A DNA stretch of 53,657 nucleotides from Bacteroidota bacterium (GTDB lineage Bacteria; Bacteroidota; Bacteroidia; UBA8524), in the NCBI GenBank assembly GCA_008933805.1, contig WBUH01000011.1:117117-170773 (forward strand), read 5' to 3'. Shown in pieces: positions 22,313 through 30,958 of this stretch. Under the pieces are notes generated by a model, which was not told the DNA's origin, did no database searches, and saw only the letters and a list, made by a program, of their open reading frames with translations. Both the position numbers and the translations under genes were made by a program. Position 1 is the stretch's first letter. Each line of letters starts with the position of its first letter.

Positions 22313-23015
22313 AAATAAATACGTTATTGCATTTGTTTTTGCAGTGGCGATGGCCTTTCTAGAGAGTGCGGTGGTGGTGTACCTGCGATATTTGCTTTAC
22401 CCTGATGGCTTTGTATTTCCACTGCGTGAAATGGCAAACATAATTATCATCACAGAGTTAGGTCGTGAGGCTGCCACCGTGGTGATGCTGATTGCTGTGG
22501 GCATGATGCTGGCAAAAACAAAGCTGTCTCGGTTTGCTTGGTTTATGTTCTGCTTTGCCGTGTGGGATATATTTTATTACGTTTTCTTATACGTACTATT
22601 AGGTTGGCCGCAGAACATTTTTGAATGGGATATACTATTCTTAATCCCTGTGGCATGGTACGGTCCGGTTATTACCCCGTGTTTGGTTTCATTGAGCATG
22701 ATAGGACTGGCGGCAATTATTATTGGGTATGAACACAAGGGTGCAGTACGCCGCTTACGCAAGCGAGAATGGGGAACTATGCTAATAGGATGCGGTATTA
22801 TATTAATCACTTTTATGGGGCCTTTTGTTGAGTATGCAGGCACTAAATACGGCGGCTGGAAATGGCCCGGCACCGAAGAATTGATGAAAGCAGGCTTAAC
22901 ATTTGTACCCTCGCAATATAACTGGCTGCTGTTTATTCTCGGGTTTTGTTTAATTTTAGCAGCAATAGCCGCATACTGGCAAAGGGTGCGCAAAGCAAGT
23001 ATGGTATTACATTAA
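22296..23015 (+). CDS. Multi-pass membrane protein
   Basis: A 239-aa membrane protein with six or seven predicted helices (about 10-30, 45-70, 78-100, 110-145, 160-178, 210-228) and a Lys/Arg-rich cytosolic loop (YEHKGAVRRLRKREWG). The start overlaps the upstream DUF4173 gene by 17 nt, indicating translational coupling. I do not recognise the family. It is followed 12 nt later by the first of three small related membrane proteins. Confidence 0.83.
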   Translation: MDTAIKNKYVIAFVFAVAMAFLESAVVVYLRYLLYPDGFVFPLREMANIIIITELGREAATVVMLIAVGMMLAKTKLSRFAWFMFCFAVWDIFYYVFLYVLLGWPQNIFEWDILFLIPVAWYGPVITPCLVSLSMIGLAAIIIGYEHKGAVRRLRKREWGTMLIGCGIILITFMGPFVEYAGTKYGGWKWPGTEELMKAGLTFVPSQYNWLLFILGFCLILAAIAAYWQRVRKASMVLH

Positions 23016-23027
23016 TTATAAAAAATT

Positions 23028-23312
23028 ATGTGGAAACTACAACTGGCAAGGTATTATGTGCCTGCAATTATAATCGGGGGCATTGTCATTCCGCTTATTG
23101 GCGGCTCTCTAAGTAATGATATTTCAGTAATGGTAGCATTAATGATACTAATGCTACTGGTATTTTTAGCTACATTCCCTATTGTTGGGATTATATATGT
23201 CACCACAAGCAGAAAGCAGCAATCGCTAAGTCTTGTTTATTTTGGGATGTCATTGGCGTGGGTGTTCCTAACGTTTGTGGCTTATAAACTTTACAATACC
23301 CCAATTATTTAG
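23028..23312 (+). CDS. Small three-helix membrane protein, tandem paralogue 1
   Basis: A 94-aa protein with three hydrophobic segments. It begins MWKLQLARYYVPAI and resembles the next gene along its length: the MWK-x-x-L-x-x-YY start, a charged spacer, a FPIVGIIY helix and a final W-V-hydrophobic helix. Function is unknown. It is the first of three adjacent copies at the end of the membrane-protein series. Confidence 0.78.
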   Translation: MWKLQLARYYVPAIIIGGIVIPLIGGSLSNDISVMVALMILMLLVFLATFPIVGIIYVTTSRKQQSLSLVYFGMSLAWVFLTFVAYKLYNTPII

Positions 23313-23359
23313 TTGGAGTAGTTTCAATTAATTTTTTTTCTAAAAATTAAACACAAGTT

Positions 23360-23656
23360 ATGTGGAAGGTAACGCTTACCAAATATTACCAAGTAATATT
23401 TGCTGCCTGTGCGCTGATAAGCCAACTTGCGGGGCGCATTTGGCTGGACGAGTGGCGATGGTTGCAAATAACACTACTGTTAATCGCTGCATTTGTTGGA
23501 ACGTACCCCGTTATTGTTTTGATTTACTTTTCATCGAAATCTAAGGATGAAATAGTGAATGCTATTCTAATCCTTTTGGGGCTTATTTGGGTGGTATTGG
23601 TGCTTTTTCTTTTCTTATTATACATGGAACCCTTTTTTGGAGGAAGTTGGGGGTAA
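23360..23656 (+). CDS. Small three-helix membrane protein, tandem paralogue 2
   Basis: A 98-aa protein starting MWKVTLTKYYQVIF. It shares the start motif, the YPVIVLIYFSSKS segment (compare FPIVGIIYVTTSR in paralogue 1) and the final LGLIWVVLV helix. The pair therefore derives from a tandem duplication. Unknown function; 47 nt separate it from paralogue 1. Confidence 0.78.
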   Translation: MWKVTLTKYYQVIFAACALISQLAGRIWLDEWRWLQITLLLIAAFVGTYPVIVLIYFSSKSKDEIVNAILILLGLIWVVLVLFLFLLYMEPFFGGSWG

Positions 23657-23849
23657 TACTATTGACGGTATGATAGCTGCAATAGTCTTTGTTTTTCTAT
23701 GCTTTATGATTTTTTATCCCGTTGGGCTACTGGTTTATCTTATTGGTAACAGTAGAAAATATAATAGCATATTTACCATTTTAGGTATTGCTTTTTATAC
23801 TATTGTTATTCGTGAATTTTCTAAATACGTCATTTGGTATGTAGTTTAA
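23637..23849 (+). CDS. Small membrane protein, shortened paralogue 3
   Basis: Up to 70 aa; its FLCFMIFYPVGLLVYLIGNSRK stretch matches the middle helix of the two preceding paralogues, but the first helix and the MWK start are missing. The frame begins with TTG 23637, overlapping the end of paralogue 2 by 20 nt, or with ATG 23670, which gives 59 residues. It could be a decaying copy or a shortened functional one. AT-rich like the surrounding DNA. Confidence 0.55.
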   Translation: MEEVGGNTIDGMIAAIVFVFLCFMIFYPVGLLVYLIGNSRKYNSIFTILGIAFYTIVIREFSKYVIWYVV

Positions 23850-23888
23850 AAACTATTATAACGGGTTCACGTTTTTACTCAAACTTTC

Positions 23889-23988
23889 CGGCGGATTAAA
23901 ATCCACCGTTTCCAAGATTACCATATTGGTGAGGGCTTAAGTCCTCACCAATATAGTAATCGTAACAGAACAGGATTTCAATCCTGTT
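23889..23988. repeat. Three consecutive REP-like hairpins
   Basis: Hairpin 1 at 23889-23908 (CGGCGGATT / AATCCACCG, one mismatch). Hairpin 2 at 23916-23961: 19-bp arms with one mismatch, starting GATTACCATATTGG and ending in a GTAATC, with centre CTTAAG. Hairpin 3 at 23969-23988 (AACAGGATT / AATCCTGTT). All share a GG(A/C)TT-type core facing an AA(T/G)TCC core, as in Bacteroidota repetitive extragenic palindromes. No transposase of the REP-associated type is in the window. Confidence 0.7.
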
Positions 23989-24029
23989 AAAACGCCTGGC
24001 AAAGGATTTATCGGGATGGGGCAAATCAC

Positions 24030-24304
24030 ACCTCCCTCTGTCCCTCCTTAGCTAGGAGGGATACCACGCGCTGCCCATTGAACACCGAATCAGTTTTAGT
24101 AACTGCTACTGCTATTGGGCAGGTGAGCTTGTGCGGTTGTTCCCCTCCTTTGCAAGGCATCAATACTGAGCCTGTCGAAGTATGCGCATAGGGCAAGGAG
24201 GGGTTAGGGGTGGTCGAAACAAGAGATTCCCAATCAAGTTGGGAATGACGGGATGCGGTCAGACCCTAAGTTGCTATCAATAGCATCGGGATTTATTCCC
24301 GATG
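24030..24304 (-). repeat. Mosaic intergenic element, copy A
   Basis: This gene-free stretch is colinear, on the minus strand, with the plus strand at 42105-42380. Shared blocks: the 21-nt palindrome 24284-24304 (arms CATCGGGA/TCCCGATG) with adjoining GCTATTGATAG; TTCGACCACCCCT; CGCATACTTCGACA followed by GGCTCAGTATTGATGCC; TTGCAAAGGAGGGGAACA; CCGCACAAGCTCACC; and the palindrome 24041-24061 (arms TCCCTCCT/AGGAGGGA). A further 21-nt palindrome sits at 24226-24246 (arms ATTCCCAA/TTGGGAAT). No reading frame of interest. It fills the gap between the membrane cluster and the ferredoxin gene. Confidence 0.8.
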
Positions 24305-24331
24305 TAAATGAGTTATGTAGTCGCGAAAGAA

Positions 24332-24655
24332 TTACTGGTCACCTAAAATACGGACTTCCAAACCGTCCATTTCCTCAGTGATTTTTATTTGACAGCCCAA
24401 ACGACTGGTAGGCGTAATATTCGGCACTGTATCAAGCATGGCCATTTCATCGTCGTTTTCTGGAGTAAGGGGCACATCGTTCAGCACCTCAACGTGGCAG
24501 GTAGCACAAAGAGCCATGCCTCCACACCGAGCCTCAATGGGGTAACCGCTGCCTTTTAAAACCTCCATCAAGCTAAGAGCCATATCCGTGGGAGCAACAA
24601 CGGGTTCTTTTTCCCCATTATCGTTCAGCACGTAAACTGTTATTTCGCTATTCAT
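24332..24655 (-). CDS. 2Fe-2S ferredoxin (adrenodoxin type)
   Basis: A 107-aa cytosolic electron carrier. The cluster ligands C44, C50 and C53 lie in ARCGGMALCATCHV and C88 in LGCQI, giving the C-x5-C-x2-C-x34-C spacing of vertebrate/bacterial adrenodoxin-type ferredoxins. The N-terminus ITVYVLNDNGEKEPV is the first beta hairpin. It lies 98 nt downstream of an FNR-like NAD(P)H reductase on the same strand; the reductase is a plausible electron donor. The gap holds an inverted repeat (24685-24740), so transcription may be partly separated. Confidence 0.95.
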   Translation of the reverse strand: MNSEITVYVLNDNGEKEPVVAPTDMALSLMEVLKGSGYPIEARCGGMALCATCHVEVLNDVPLTPENDDEMAMLDTVPNITPTSRLGCQIKITEEMDGLEVRILGDQ

Positions 24656-24684
24656 TTATTGAATTACAGATTTTTCGACTTGTT

Positions 24685-24740
24685 GATTTATAGATTAATG
24701 TCCACAAAACTACTTTGTTCAATCAACTAATCTATAAATC
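24685..24740. repeat. Inverted repeat between reductase and ferredoxin genes
   Basis: Perfect 13-bp arms GATTTATAGATTA (24685-24697) and TAATCTATAAATC (24728-24740), flanked by TTGTT and ATCAAATC, with a 30-nt loop. AT-rich, no T tract of terminator type directly after. Possibly a dispersed repeat or a weak terminator/processing signal. Confidence 0.55.
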
Positions 24741-24753
24741 ATCAAATCAAAAT

Positions 24754-25758
24754 TTAAAAAGATTGAATACCGTTTACGGTAGTATATTTAAGGTTTAACA
24801 CCTTACCGGGATTCATGTAACGGAAGGCACCGTGCGACATTAAGGCCGCCTCGTGGAAACCGCTTAGTATCAGCTTTAATTTGCCGGGGTAGGTATTGAT
24901 ATCACCAATGGCAAACACACCGGGCACATTAGTTTCAAACTTTTCAGTGTCCACCTCAATGGCCTGTTTATCAATATTTAGTCCCCAAGCCTCAATAGGC
25001 CCCAATTTAGGGCTAAGGCCAAACAATGGGATAAAATAATCAATATCAACAGGGTAGCTGGTTTTATCTTTATCTTGTATCGTGAGGCTTTTTAATACGC
25101 CGTTACCGTTCAACTCTGTGATGTTACTGCTTAGATACAAGTTAATTTTACCAGCCTGAGCCAATTGAGCCACTTTTTGAGCACTATCAGGTGCACCCCT
25201 AAAGCTTTCGTTACGGTGTACCAACGATAGTTCAGAAGCTACATCGGCAAGGTAAATGGCCCAATCCAAGGCACTGTCTCCGCCACCTGCCAAAACTACC
25301 TTTTTGCCCCTGTACGTTTCGGGGTCTTTTATCATGTAAGTAATGCCCTTGCCTTCAAATTGTTCAATGTTAGCAAGTGCGGGTTTACGGGGTTCAAAAC
25401 AACCCAATCCACCGGCAATACAAACTGCTTTGGCGTGTACTTTTGTTCCCTCGTTGGTGGTTACTATAAAAGTGCCGTCTTCTTGTTTGTCAAGTCCTTC
25501 AACCCTTTCTCCCAATGTAAAAGTGGGATGAAAAGGCGCAATTTGCTCCATCAGGTTATCAATCAGCTCTTGTGCTAAGATACTGGGGTAGCCGGGAATA
25601 TCGTAAATGGGTTTTTTGGGGTAAATCTCACTCAACTGACCGCCTACTTGTGGCAACACATCCATCACATGGCAACGAAGCTTCAGCAAGCCGGCCTCAA
25701 AAACAGCGAACAAGCCTACAGGGCCCGCGCCTATTATACATATATCGGTCGTTATCAT
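24754..25758 (-). CDS. Ferredoxin-NAD(P)+ reductase, thioredoxin-reductase-like
   Basis: A 334-aa flavoprotein of the YumC/thioredoxin-reductase-like FNR group. The FAD-binding CIIGAGPVGLF is at the N-terminus; NAD(P)H binding uses VVLAGGGDSALDWAIYL, followed by VHRNESFRG; the C-terminal GVFAIGDINTYPGK is the second FAD motif. The redox-active CxxC of thioredoxin reductase is absent, as expected for FNR. The start ATG 25758 (MITTDICIIGAG) is preferred: the alternative at 25785 overlaps the promoter box. It is upstream of a 2Fe-2S ferredoxin, its probable partner. Confidence 0.94.
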   Translation of the reverse strand: MITTDICIIGAGPVGLFAVFEAGLLKLRCHVMDVLPQVGGQLSEIYPKKPIYDIPGYPSILAQELIDNLMEQIAPFHPTFTLGERVEGLDKQEDGTFIVTTNEGTKVHAKAVCIAGGLGCFEPRKPALANIEQFEGKGITYMIKDPETYRGKKVVLAGGGDSALDWAIYLADVASELSLVHRNESFRGAPDSAQKVAQLAQAGKINLYLSSNITELNGNGVLKSLTIQDKDKTSYPVDIDYFIPLFGLSPKLGPIEAWGLNIDKQAIEVDTEKFETNVPGVFAIGDINTYPGKLKLILSGFHEAALMSHGAFRYMNPGKVLNLKYTTVNGIQSF

Positions 25759-25782
25759 TTGTAATCGTTCTAAATAACGCCG

Positions 25783-25814
25783 CAAAGGTACAACAAGCGT
25801 TAGTTTATTTGAAA
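25783..25814 (-). promoter_or_regulatory. Promoter of the FNR-like reductase
   Basis: Exact -7 box TACCTTTG on the minus strand (25790-25783) with TTTC about 20 nt upstream (near 25814) as a one-mismatch -33 box. The start of transcription would be near 25775, which supports ATG 25758. Confidence 0.6.
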
Positions 25815-26013
25815 TGATATGAGTCAGGTATATTGCATAATGTCCTTATGCTTGTTACAAAAGCCGCTAACGCTTGCCACACTTCGGTTACAGGAAGGGC
25901 GAAAAACAATATGCCCCTCGTTTCACAAGGGCATTTGTATTACCTCAACATCAAATTTAACCCCCGCATAATCACAAAGAATGTAAAAGGTAGTAATTTG
26001 CAACACTTTTTAT

Positions 26014-27012
26014 ATGAGGTTTTCATTACTCATACTCGCAACATTAGCAGCCAGTTCGTTAAAAGCTCAGGTGCTGCCCTCGTTCGGTAATTCGCGCACC
26101 GGCACCACCGGTATGCAATTTTTAAAAATTGCCCCCGATGCCCGCAGCACAGGCATGGCCGGAAGCTTTGTTTCTGTATCTGATGACTTAAGCGCCTTGT
26201 ATTGGAACCCTGCTGCTCTATCTCGCATTGATACTGCAAAGTATCACGTGCAAGCAGGCAATACATTGTACTATGCAGGTATAAATATGGCTTGGGGTGC
26301 ATTTGCCATGCGCAGCGGCCAGCAAGCCTTTTGGGGTGTCAATGTAATGTCGCTGAATACGGGCGAGATGGATGAAACTACCGAATACCAACCGCTTGGA
26401 ACGGGACGAAAGTTTTCACCATCAAGTTTTGTAATTAGTGCTTCGTATGCCCGTATCCTTACCAGCAACTTTACGTTTGGTATGACGGGTAAATACGCCC
26501 GCGAAGGAATGGCAGGTGTGGCGGTAAATAACGTAATGTTTGACTTAGGGCTTGATTATCTGATACGCGAAGTACGCAACCTGCGTTTTGCGGTTACCCT
26601 TACCAACTTTGGTATTAACGTACAACCCAGCGGAAAGGTGAGCGTATTGAAAAATACAGGTGAGCAGGAAATCACCAATTTTGAGACTCTTTCTGTACCC
26701 ACTACGTTTCGATTAGGTGCTTCGATAGATGCTGTTAAAGCAAAAAACCAAGTATTGCGCACCTCGTTGCAGCTAAACCACCCTGCCGATAATAATGAAA
26801 CCCTTGCGTTGGGACTTGAATATGGCATTAAAAATATGCTGTTTATCCGCACAGGATATGAAATAGGGCAGGACGAAGACGGTTTCCCCCCGATTGGTGT
26901 GGGCTATATGCTGCCCCGTCGTTTTGGTAAATTCAGCATTGATTACAGCTTAAACAATAAAACCCGCTTGGGCAATGTACACCGCCTGACGCTGGGAATA
27001 CGATTGAAATAA
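26014..27012 (+). CDS. PorV/PorQ-family outer-membrane barrel
   Basis: A 332-aa FadL-like outer-membrane beta barrel of the PorV/PorQ family, whose members serve in type IX secretion. A signal peptide ends near LKAQ (residue 19). The mature start has TGMQFLKIAPDARSTGMAGSF and SVSDDLSALYWNPAAL, the characteristic N-terminal motifs, and the end has alternating strands finishing in LTLGIRLK. It abuts the next gene: TAA is directly followed by ATG. PorV shuttles cargo to the attachment complex; whether this is PorV, PorQ or a further paralogue is not decidable here. Confidence 0.9.
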   Translation: MRFSLLILATLAASSLKAQVLPSFGNSRTGTTGMQFLKIAPDARSTGMAGSFVSVSDDLSALYWNPAALSRIDTAKYHVQAGNTLYYAGINMAWGAFAMRSGQQAFWGVNVMSLNTGEMDETTEYQPLGTGRKFSPSSFVISASYARILTSNFTFGMTGKYAREGMAGVAVNNVMFDLGLDYLIREVRNLRFAVTLTNFGINVQPSGKVSVLKNTGEQEITNFETLSVPTTFRLGASIDAVKAKNQVLRTSLQLNHPADNNETLALGLEYGIKNMLFIRTGYEIGQDEDGFPPIGVGYMLPRRFGKFSIDYSLNNKTRLGNVHRLTLGIRLK

Positions 27013-28242
27013 ATGGTGAAAAAGCCTTTATATATTGCCCTTTTGTGCGGCGTGGTAATAAGCTCGTCGTGTAATTTCTTTTTCGGTAAGAAAGAGAACG
27101 ATACCACCAACGAGATTTTTGAGCAAGGTAAGATTGACCCCGAATTAGTACCCCAAAACGTAGGGTATGTACCCGTGCTGCCATTCTTTTCAGGGTTTGT
27201 AAACCCTGTGGATGTGTATGTGGGCTATGATGAAATGGTGTATGTGGTGGATGATATGGGCGTGCACGTTCTCGACCAAAAAGGTACCCGCTACCGTACA
27301 ATTGCTATACCCGGCGCAACGGATGTGGTAATGGATCGCCGCTTGCATTTGTACGTGGCCGGCAGAATTACCCAAAACATTGGCGGACAAGACTATGATT
27401 TGGCTGCGGTGTACCATATTATTAACCCTTCAGGGGCAGGCAGTCCTGTTTTTACCGACACTTTGATACATCCCGCTGCTGATTTATCGCGCCAGCAGGT
27501 TGCATTTCGTGGGGCAGATGATGTGGCCGTGAAGTTTTCCGGATTAACGGTGTTGGAAGATAATACCTTGTATGTTTCTCGCACAGGGCCTAAAAACGAT
27601 TTTAATACTGCCGCAAGGCCGGATAATACCATCCTGATTTTTAACGCCAACGGTGCAAACATTGGTTACACTAACGGACTTAATCCCCAAACATCCAGCT
27701 TGCGCTCTTGCTTGGGTGTATCGGCCATTGCAGGGTTTGCAGCTCCGCCGCAACGCTTGTTCGGCATGGATAAAAGCCGTGATTTTATACTTTGCCAAGC
27801 CGATACCAATCCTTCGGTAGAGTTTAGGGTGCTATGGATTAAAGAAACTTTCGACCCTGATTTGGGTTCGCGCAGTTACGGAGAAAATACGGCGTTGCTA
27901 AACTTTGACACCTCTAAAAGCAACCGTTTCTTATACCAATCTTTCCGTTTTGGCAATCCTGCCGACGTTTACATTGCTACGGATGCTACGGGCTATATTT
28001 TTGTAGCCGATAGCAAAAAAGACTCGATATACCAATTTACCCGCGCAGGGATTGAAGGTGTAAACCCACCTGCCAACTTCCCTACCCGCAAGCAAATTAT
28101 TGCCTCGTTTGGCGGTAAGGGTGCAGGTCCGTTCCAGTTTAACCAGCCCAGCGGCATCAGTTATTTTAAAGAAATTGTGTACGTGGCCGATAAAGGCAAC
28201 GGCCGCATTTGCCGCTACAAGCTGAGTACGGATATTGAGTAA
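27013..28242 (+). CDS. NHL-repeat lipoprotein
   Basis: A 409-aa lipoprotein: signal peptide with the lipobox VISSSC (C20). The mature part shows beta-propeller blades of NHL type (VNPVDVYVGYDEMVYVVDD; IATDATGYIFVADSKKD; NQPSGISYFKEIVYVADKG; GNGRICRYK). It starts immediately after the PorV/PorQ-like gene stop and is co-expressed with it. A surface or periplasmic scaffold role next to the secretion barrel is likely but unproven. Confidence 0.88.
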   Translation: MVKKPLYIALLCGVVISSSCNFFFGKKENDTTNEIFEQGKIDPELVPQNVGYVPVLPFFSGFVNPVDVYVGYDEMVYVVDDMGVHVLDQKGTRYRTIAIPGATDVVMDRRLHLYVAGRITQNIGGQDYDLAAVYHIINPSGAGSPVFTDTLIHPAADLSRQQVAFRGADDVAVKFSGLTVLEDNTLYVSRTGPKNDFNTAARPDNTILIFNANGANIGYTNGLNPQTSSLRSCLGVSAIAGFAAPPQRLFGMDKSRDFILCQADTNPSVEFRVLWIKETFDPDLGSRSYGENTALLNFDTSKSNRFLYQSFRFGNPADVYIATDATGYIFVADSKKDSIYQFTRAGIEGVNPPANFPTRKQIIASFGGKGAGPFQFNQPSGISYFKEIVYVADKGNGRICRYKLSTDIE

Positions 28243-28292
28243 TTCTCTACTATTAAAATCGGTTTATCTTGCTCATTTTATCAAAATCATCC

Positions 28293-28323
28293 TTTCGGGT
28301 GATGCGCCGTCCGGCTATCTTTG
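28293..28323 (+). promoter_or_regulatory. Promoter of the VOC protein gene
   Basis: TTTC (28293-28296), 19 nt, TATCTTTG (28316-28323), an exact TAnnTTTG box at canonical spacing, 31 nt before the ATG. Confidence 0.6.
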
Positions 28324-28353
28324 GCTTTTATTGCCCCATAATTTTAATTTACT

Positions 28354-28740
28354 ATGAAACGAGTAACCGGCATTGGTGGCGCCTTTTTCAAGGCCCGCGA
28401 CACAAAAGCATTAGCGGCTTGGTATGATAAGCATCTTGGCTTATCGTTTGGCGAAAATGGGTACCATGTGTTTTTTTGGGACGAAGACCCCAAGCCTGAC
28501 ACAAGGGGTACAACGGTTTTTTCGATGTTTAAGCAGGAAACCAAGTACTTTGAACCCTCTACCAACGCATTTATGTTTAACCTGCGGGTTGAAAACCTTG
28601 ATTGGTTGCTGCAAACTTTACGCGACGAGGGCGTACAGGTAATGGAGCAAACCGAGAATATGGAGGGCGTGGGCAAGTTTGGCTGGATTATGGACCCCGA
28701 AGGCAATAAAATTGAACTTTGGGAACCCGCTAAAGCGTAA
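28354..28740 (+). CDS. VOC (glyoxalase/bleomycin-resistance fold) protein
   Basis: A 128-aa single-domain VOC protein. It has paired beta-alpha-beta-beta-beta modules: GGAFFKARDTKALAAWYDKHLGL in the first half and FNLRVENLDWLLQTLRDEGV, then WIMDPEGNKIELWEP in the second. The C-terminal E-L-W-E supplies a metal ligand in this superfamily. Function could be lyase, dioxygenase or binding. Its stop directly abuts the stop of the convergent alpha/beta hydrolase. Confidence 0.92.
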   Translation: MKRVTGIGGAFFKARDTKALAAWYDKHLGLSFGENGYHVFFWDEDPKPDTRGTTVFSMFKQETKYFEPSTNAFMFNLRVENLDWLLQTLRDEGVQVMEQTENMEGVGKFGWIMDPEGNKIELWEPAKA

Positions 28741-29607
28741 TTACCTCACATACTCCAATAGTTTCTTTTTAACAGAATCATATTGTGTCCAAGGGATAAA
28801 GTGGTTTTCGTTTTCAAACGTAACCACTTCCTTTTTAGGAACGTTGGTAAGCATTTTCTCATAAAAGGGCACATTGCCATAGGGCACCAGCATATCTTTT
28901 TTGCCGTGCATAATGGTGCATGGCACACGGATATTCTGCCACAAAGGCATCATTTTATCCAACTCACCTTTTAAAGGCATTAACTCAAGATTACTAGCTA
29001 CCATTTCGGGGGGCAGAATGGCTTGCACCGCACCCAGTTTTAAAAAATGGCGGTAATACTCTTTCTTTTCCATTGCCGGGTCGATAGAGGGAGCCAAAAA
29101 CACCAACGCACTCATGGCTGTAGGAAAATCCATTGCCATGCGCGCGATAATTGGCCCGCCCAAAGAGTGACCCACCAAAACCGGCTTTTGGCTTGACTTG
29201 CTGGTAGCCAGTATGGGGGCAATCATGGCCGCTTGCGCCTGCATTGAGGGCTCTGCCTCACCCGCTCCGCTGCTACCATAGCCCGGTCTGTCTACCGAAA
29301 CTAAACAAGCGTGGTTAGTAAGTGACGTATCTTTAAAATAATCGATGTAGGCATTCCAGCTGCCCGGCGAACCGTGCACAAACACAATCATTGGTTTGTT
29401 TATATCCCCAATCTGAGCATAGCCCATAGTGCGACCATCCACTTCATAGGTAAGCAATTGAGGTTGAAGCGGGGCATCCTTAAACTCTTTCTTCAACTTC
29501 TTTTCTGTCATGCTAAAGCTGGCGCACTGCGTTAGTGCACCAAACACAACATACAGCCCAAACAGCACTAAAATAGTTTTGTACGTTACAGGGCCTATCA
29601 GTTTCAT
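28741..29607 (-). CDS. Alpha/beta hydrolase, membrane-anchored
   Basis: A 288-aa alpha/beta-hydrolase-fold protein. A hydrophobic N-terminal segment (about 8-27) ends in a cysteine (LTQC) that is a poor lipobox, so it is more likely a membrane anchor. The oxyanion-hole FVHGSPGSWNAY (about 76-87) precedes the nucleophile elbow GHSLGG (S148). HGKKDMLVPYG carries the acid, and the final NENHFIPW the histidine. Substrate unknown. It is third in the upp-yjjG-hydrolase operon, only 2 nt behind yjjG. Confidence 0.92.
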   Translation of the reverse strand: MKLIGPVTYKTILVLFGLYVVFGALTQCASFSMTEKKLKKEFKDAPLQPQLLTYEVDGRTMGYAQIGDINKPMIVFVHGSPGSWNAYIDYFKDTSLTNHACLVSVDRPGYGSSGAGEAEPSMQAQAAMIAPILATSKSSQKPVLVGHSLGGPIIARMAMDFPTAMSALVFLAPSIDPAMEKKEYYRHFLKLGAVQAILPPEMVASNLELMPLKGELDKMMPLWQNIRVPCTIMHGKKDMLVPYGNVPFYEKMLTNVPKKEVVTFENENHFIPWTQYDSVKKKLLEYVR

Positions 29608-29609
29608 AA

Positions 29610-30311
29610 TTATAAGAGATCTTTTAATTGAAGCAGGCTGTGAATTTCGGCTTGCACCAAATGGCTGTGAGGTATTTTTTCAGGATTAAAGAAAATATGA
29701 TCGATACCTGCGGCTTTTGCCCCGCCAATATCGGTTTCAATATTGTCGCCAATCATTATTGCCTCATGGTTGCCTGCCCCGTGTGTGCTGAGCAAGTGCT
29801 CAAAAATACGGGGGTCGGGTTTTGCAAAACCTATCGATTCTGATGTGAGCACATGGTTAATGAACGGGGCAATCCCGCTGTGGCTTAGTTTACGGTGCTG
29901 TGTTTCCTCAAACCCGTTGGTAATAATTGAAAGCGTATAACGGTCGTGCAAATACTCTAACACCTCTAATGCATGCGGAAATACATTTGTTTTGGTAGGA
30001 CAAATATCAAGGTATAACTGCCAAATGCCTTGGGGTATGTGTTCTTTGTTAACACCAAGAGCAGCAAAACTATCGGTAAACCGCTTTTCACGCAGTGTCG
30101 CTTTGTCAATCTCACCACGGTTGTACTGTGCCCACATGGCGTGGTTTATTTTTTCGTACACAACAATAAAATCATCAGGGTGTTGTACTCCAAAATTCTT
30201 TAAACCATAGTGATGGTATAAATGCTCCAGTGTTTCCTGTGAGTTCTTCTCAAAATCCCACAAGGTGTGGTCAAGGTCAAAAAAAATGTGTTTGTATTTC
30301 AGTTCCATCAC
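29610..30311 (-). CDS. yjjG: YjjG-family noncanonical pyrimidine nucleotidase (HAD)
   Basis: A 233-aa HAD-superfamily phosphatase with motif I FFDLDHTLWDF (nucleophile about D12, acid about D14), motif II SIITNGFE, and motif IV IGDNIETDIGGAKAAGI. Its helical cap resembles YjjG, which dephosphorylates noncanonical pyrimidine 5'-nucleotides. Its start overlaps the stop of upp by 4 nt, so pyrimidine salvage and nucleotide clean-up are coupled. Two consecutive ATG codons (30311 and 30308) can serve as start. Confidence 0.93.
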   Translation of the reverse strand: MMELKYKHIFFDLDHTLWDFEKNSQETLEHLYHHYGLKNFGVQHPDDFIVVYEKINHAMWAQYNRGEIDKATLREKRFTDSFAALGVNKEHIPQGIWQLYLDICPTKTNVFPHALEVLEYLHDRYTLSIITNGFEETQHRKLSHSGIAPFINHVLTSESIGFAKPDPRIFEHLLSTHGAGNHEAIMIGDNIETDIGGAKAAGIDHIFFNPEKIPHSHLVQAEIHSLLQLKDLL

Positions 30312-30958
30312 AATTTCGGGCCAAAGGCAAGGTCGCCGGCATCGCCAAGCCCCGGTACAATATAACCGTGCGAATTTAACTCATCGTCCACTGCTCCCAC
30401 CCAAAAAATTGCATCGGGAAATTGTTCGCTCAAAAAAGCAAGCCCTTGCCTGCTGGCAACAACAACCACAATGTGTATTTGTTTGGGTTTACCGCGGCTC
30501 ATCAGCGCATTTAAGGTAAACGCTATCGATTTTCCCGTGGCCAGCATAGGGTCGGCAAAAATCAGCACCCGCTCATCAAGCGGCGGAGTAGCCACGTATT
30601 CAACCACTACTTCAAATGAGTTTTCATCAATGTATTTACGGTACGCCGATATATAAGCCCTGTCGGCCTCATCAAAAAAGTTTGCTAAGCCTTGTTGCAC
30701 AGGCAATGCAGCCCTTAACACACTGGCAATTACCGGTGGATTTGTCAATACTTTGGTATGCGTTACAGCAAGCGGGGTAACGGTTTCAACGTCTTTATAC
30801 TCCAGCCATTTGCTTACTTCGTAGGCCATAATCTCGCCTACCCTTTCCATATTGCGGTTAAACCGCAAGCGGTCTTGTTGTACATTTTTGTCTCTTATCT
30901 GCGTAAGAAACTGGTGTATTATGGAGTTTTTCTCGCTTAAAACTGTAATTTTGTTCAT
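30308..30958 (-). CDS. upp: Uracil phosphoribosyltransferase
   Basis: Converts uracil and PRPP to UMP. The 216-aa protein has the PRPP-binding loop LIFADPMLATGKSIAF, the preceding DRAYISAYRK region with its conserved basic residues and the C-terminal uracil-binding GYIVPGLGDAGDLAFG. It starts at ATG 30958 (MNKITVLSEKNS); GTG 30964 lies two codons upstream. It heads a three-gene operon with yjjG and an alpha/beta hydrolase. Confidence 0.96.
   Translation of the reverse strand: MNKITVLSEKNSIIHQFLTQIRDKNVQQDRLRFNRNMERVGEIMAYEVSKWLEYKDVETVTPLAVTHTKVLTNPPVIASVLRAALPVQQGLANFFDEADRAYISAYRKYIDENSFEVVVEYVATPPLDERVLIFADPMLATGKSIAFTLNALMSRGKPKQIHIVVVVASRQGLAFLSEQFPDAIFWVGAVDDELNSHGYIVPGLGDAGDLAFGPKL

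Noticed and set aside
25833-26090. 85-codon frame ahead of the PorV/PorQ-like gene
   Set aside because: It overlaps the signal-peptide region of the barrel gene in another frame and has no recognisable features.
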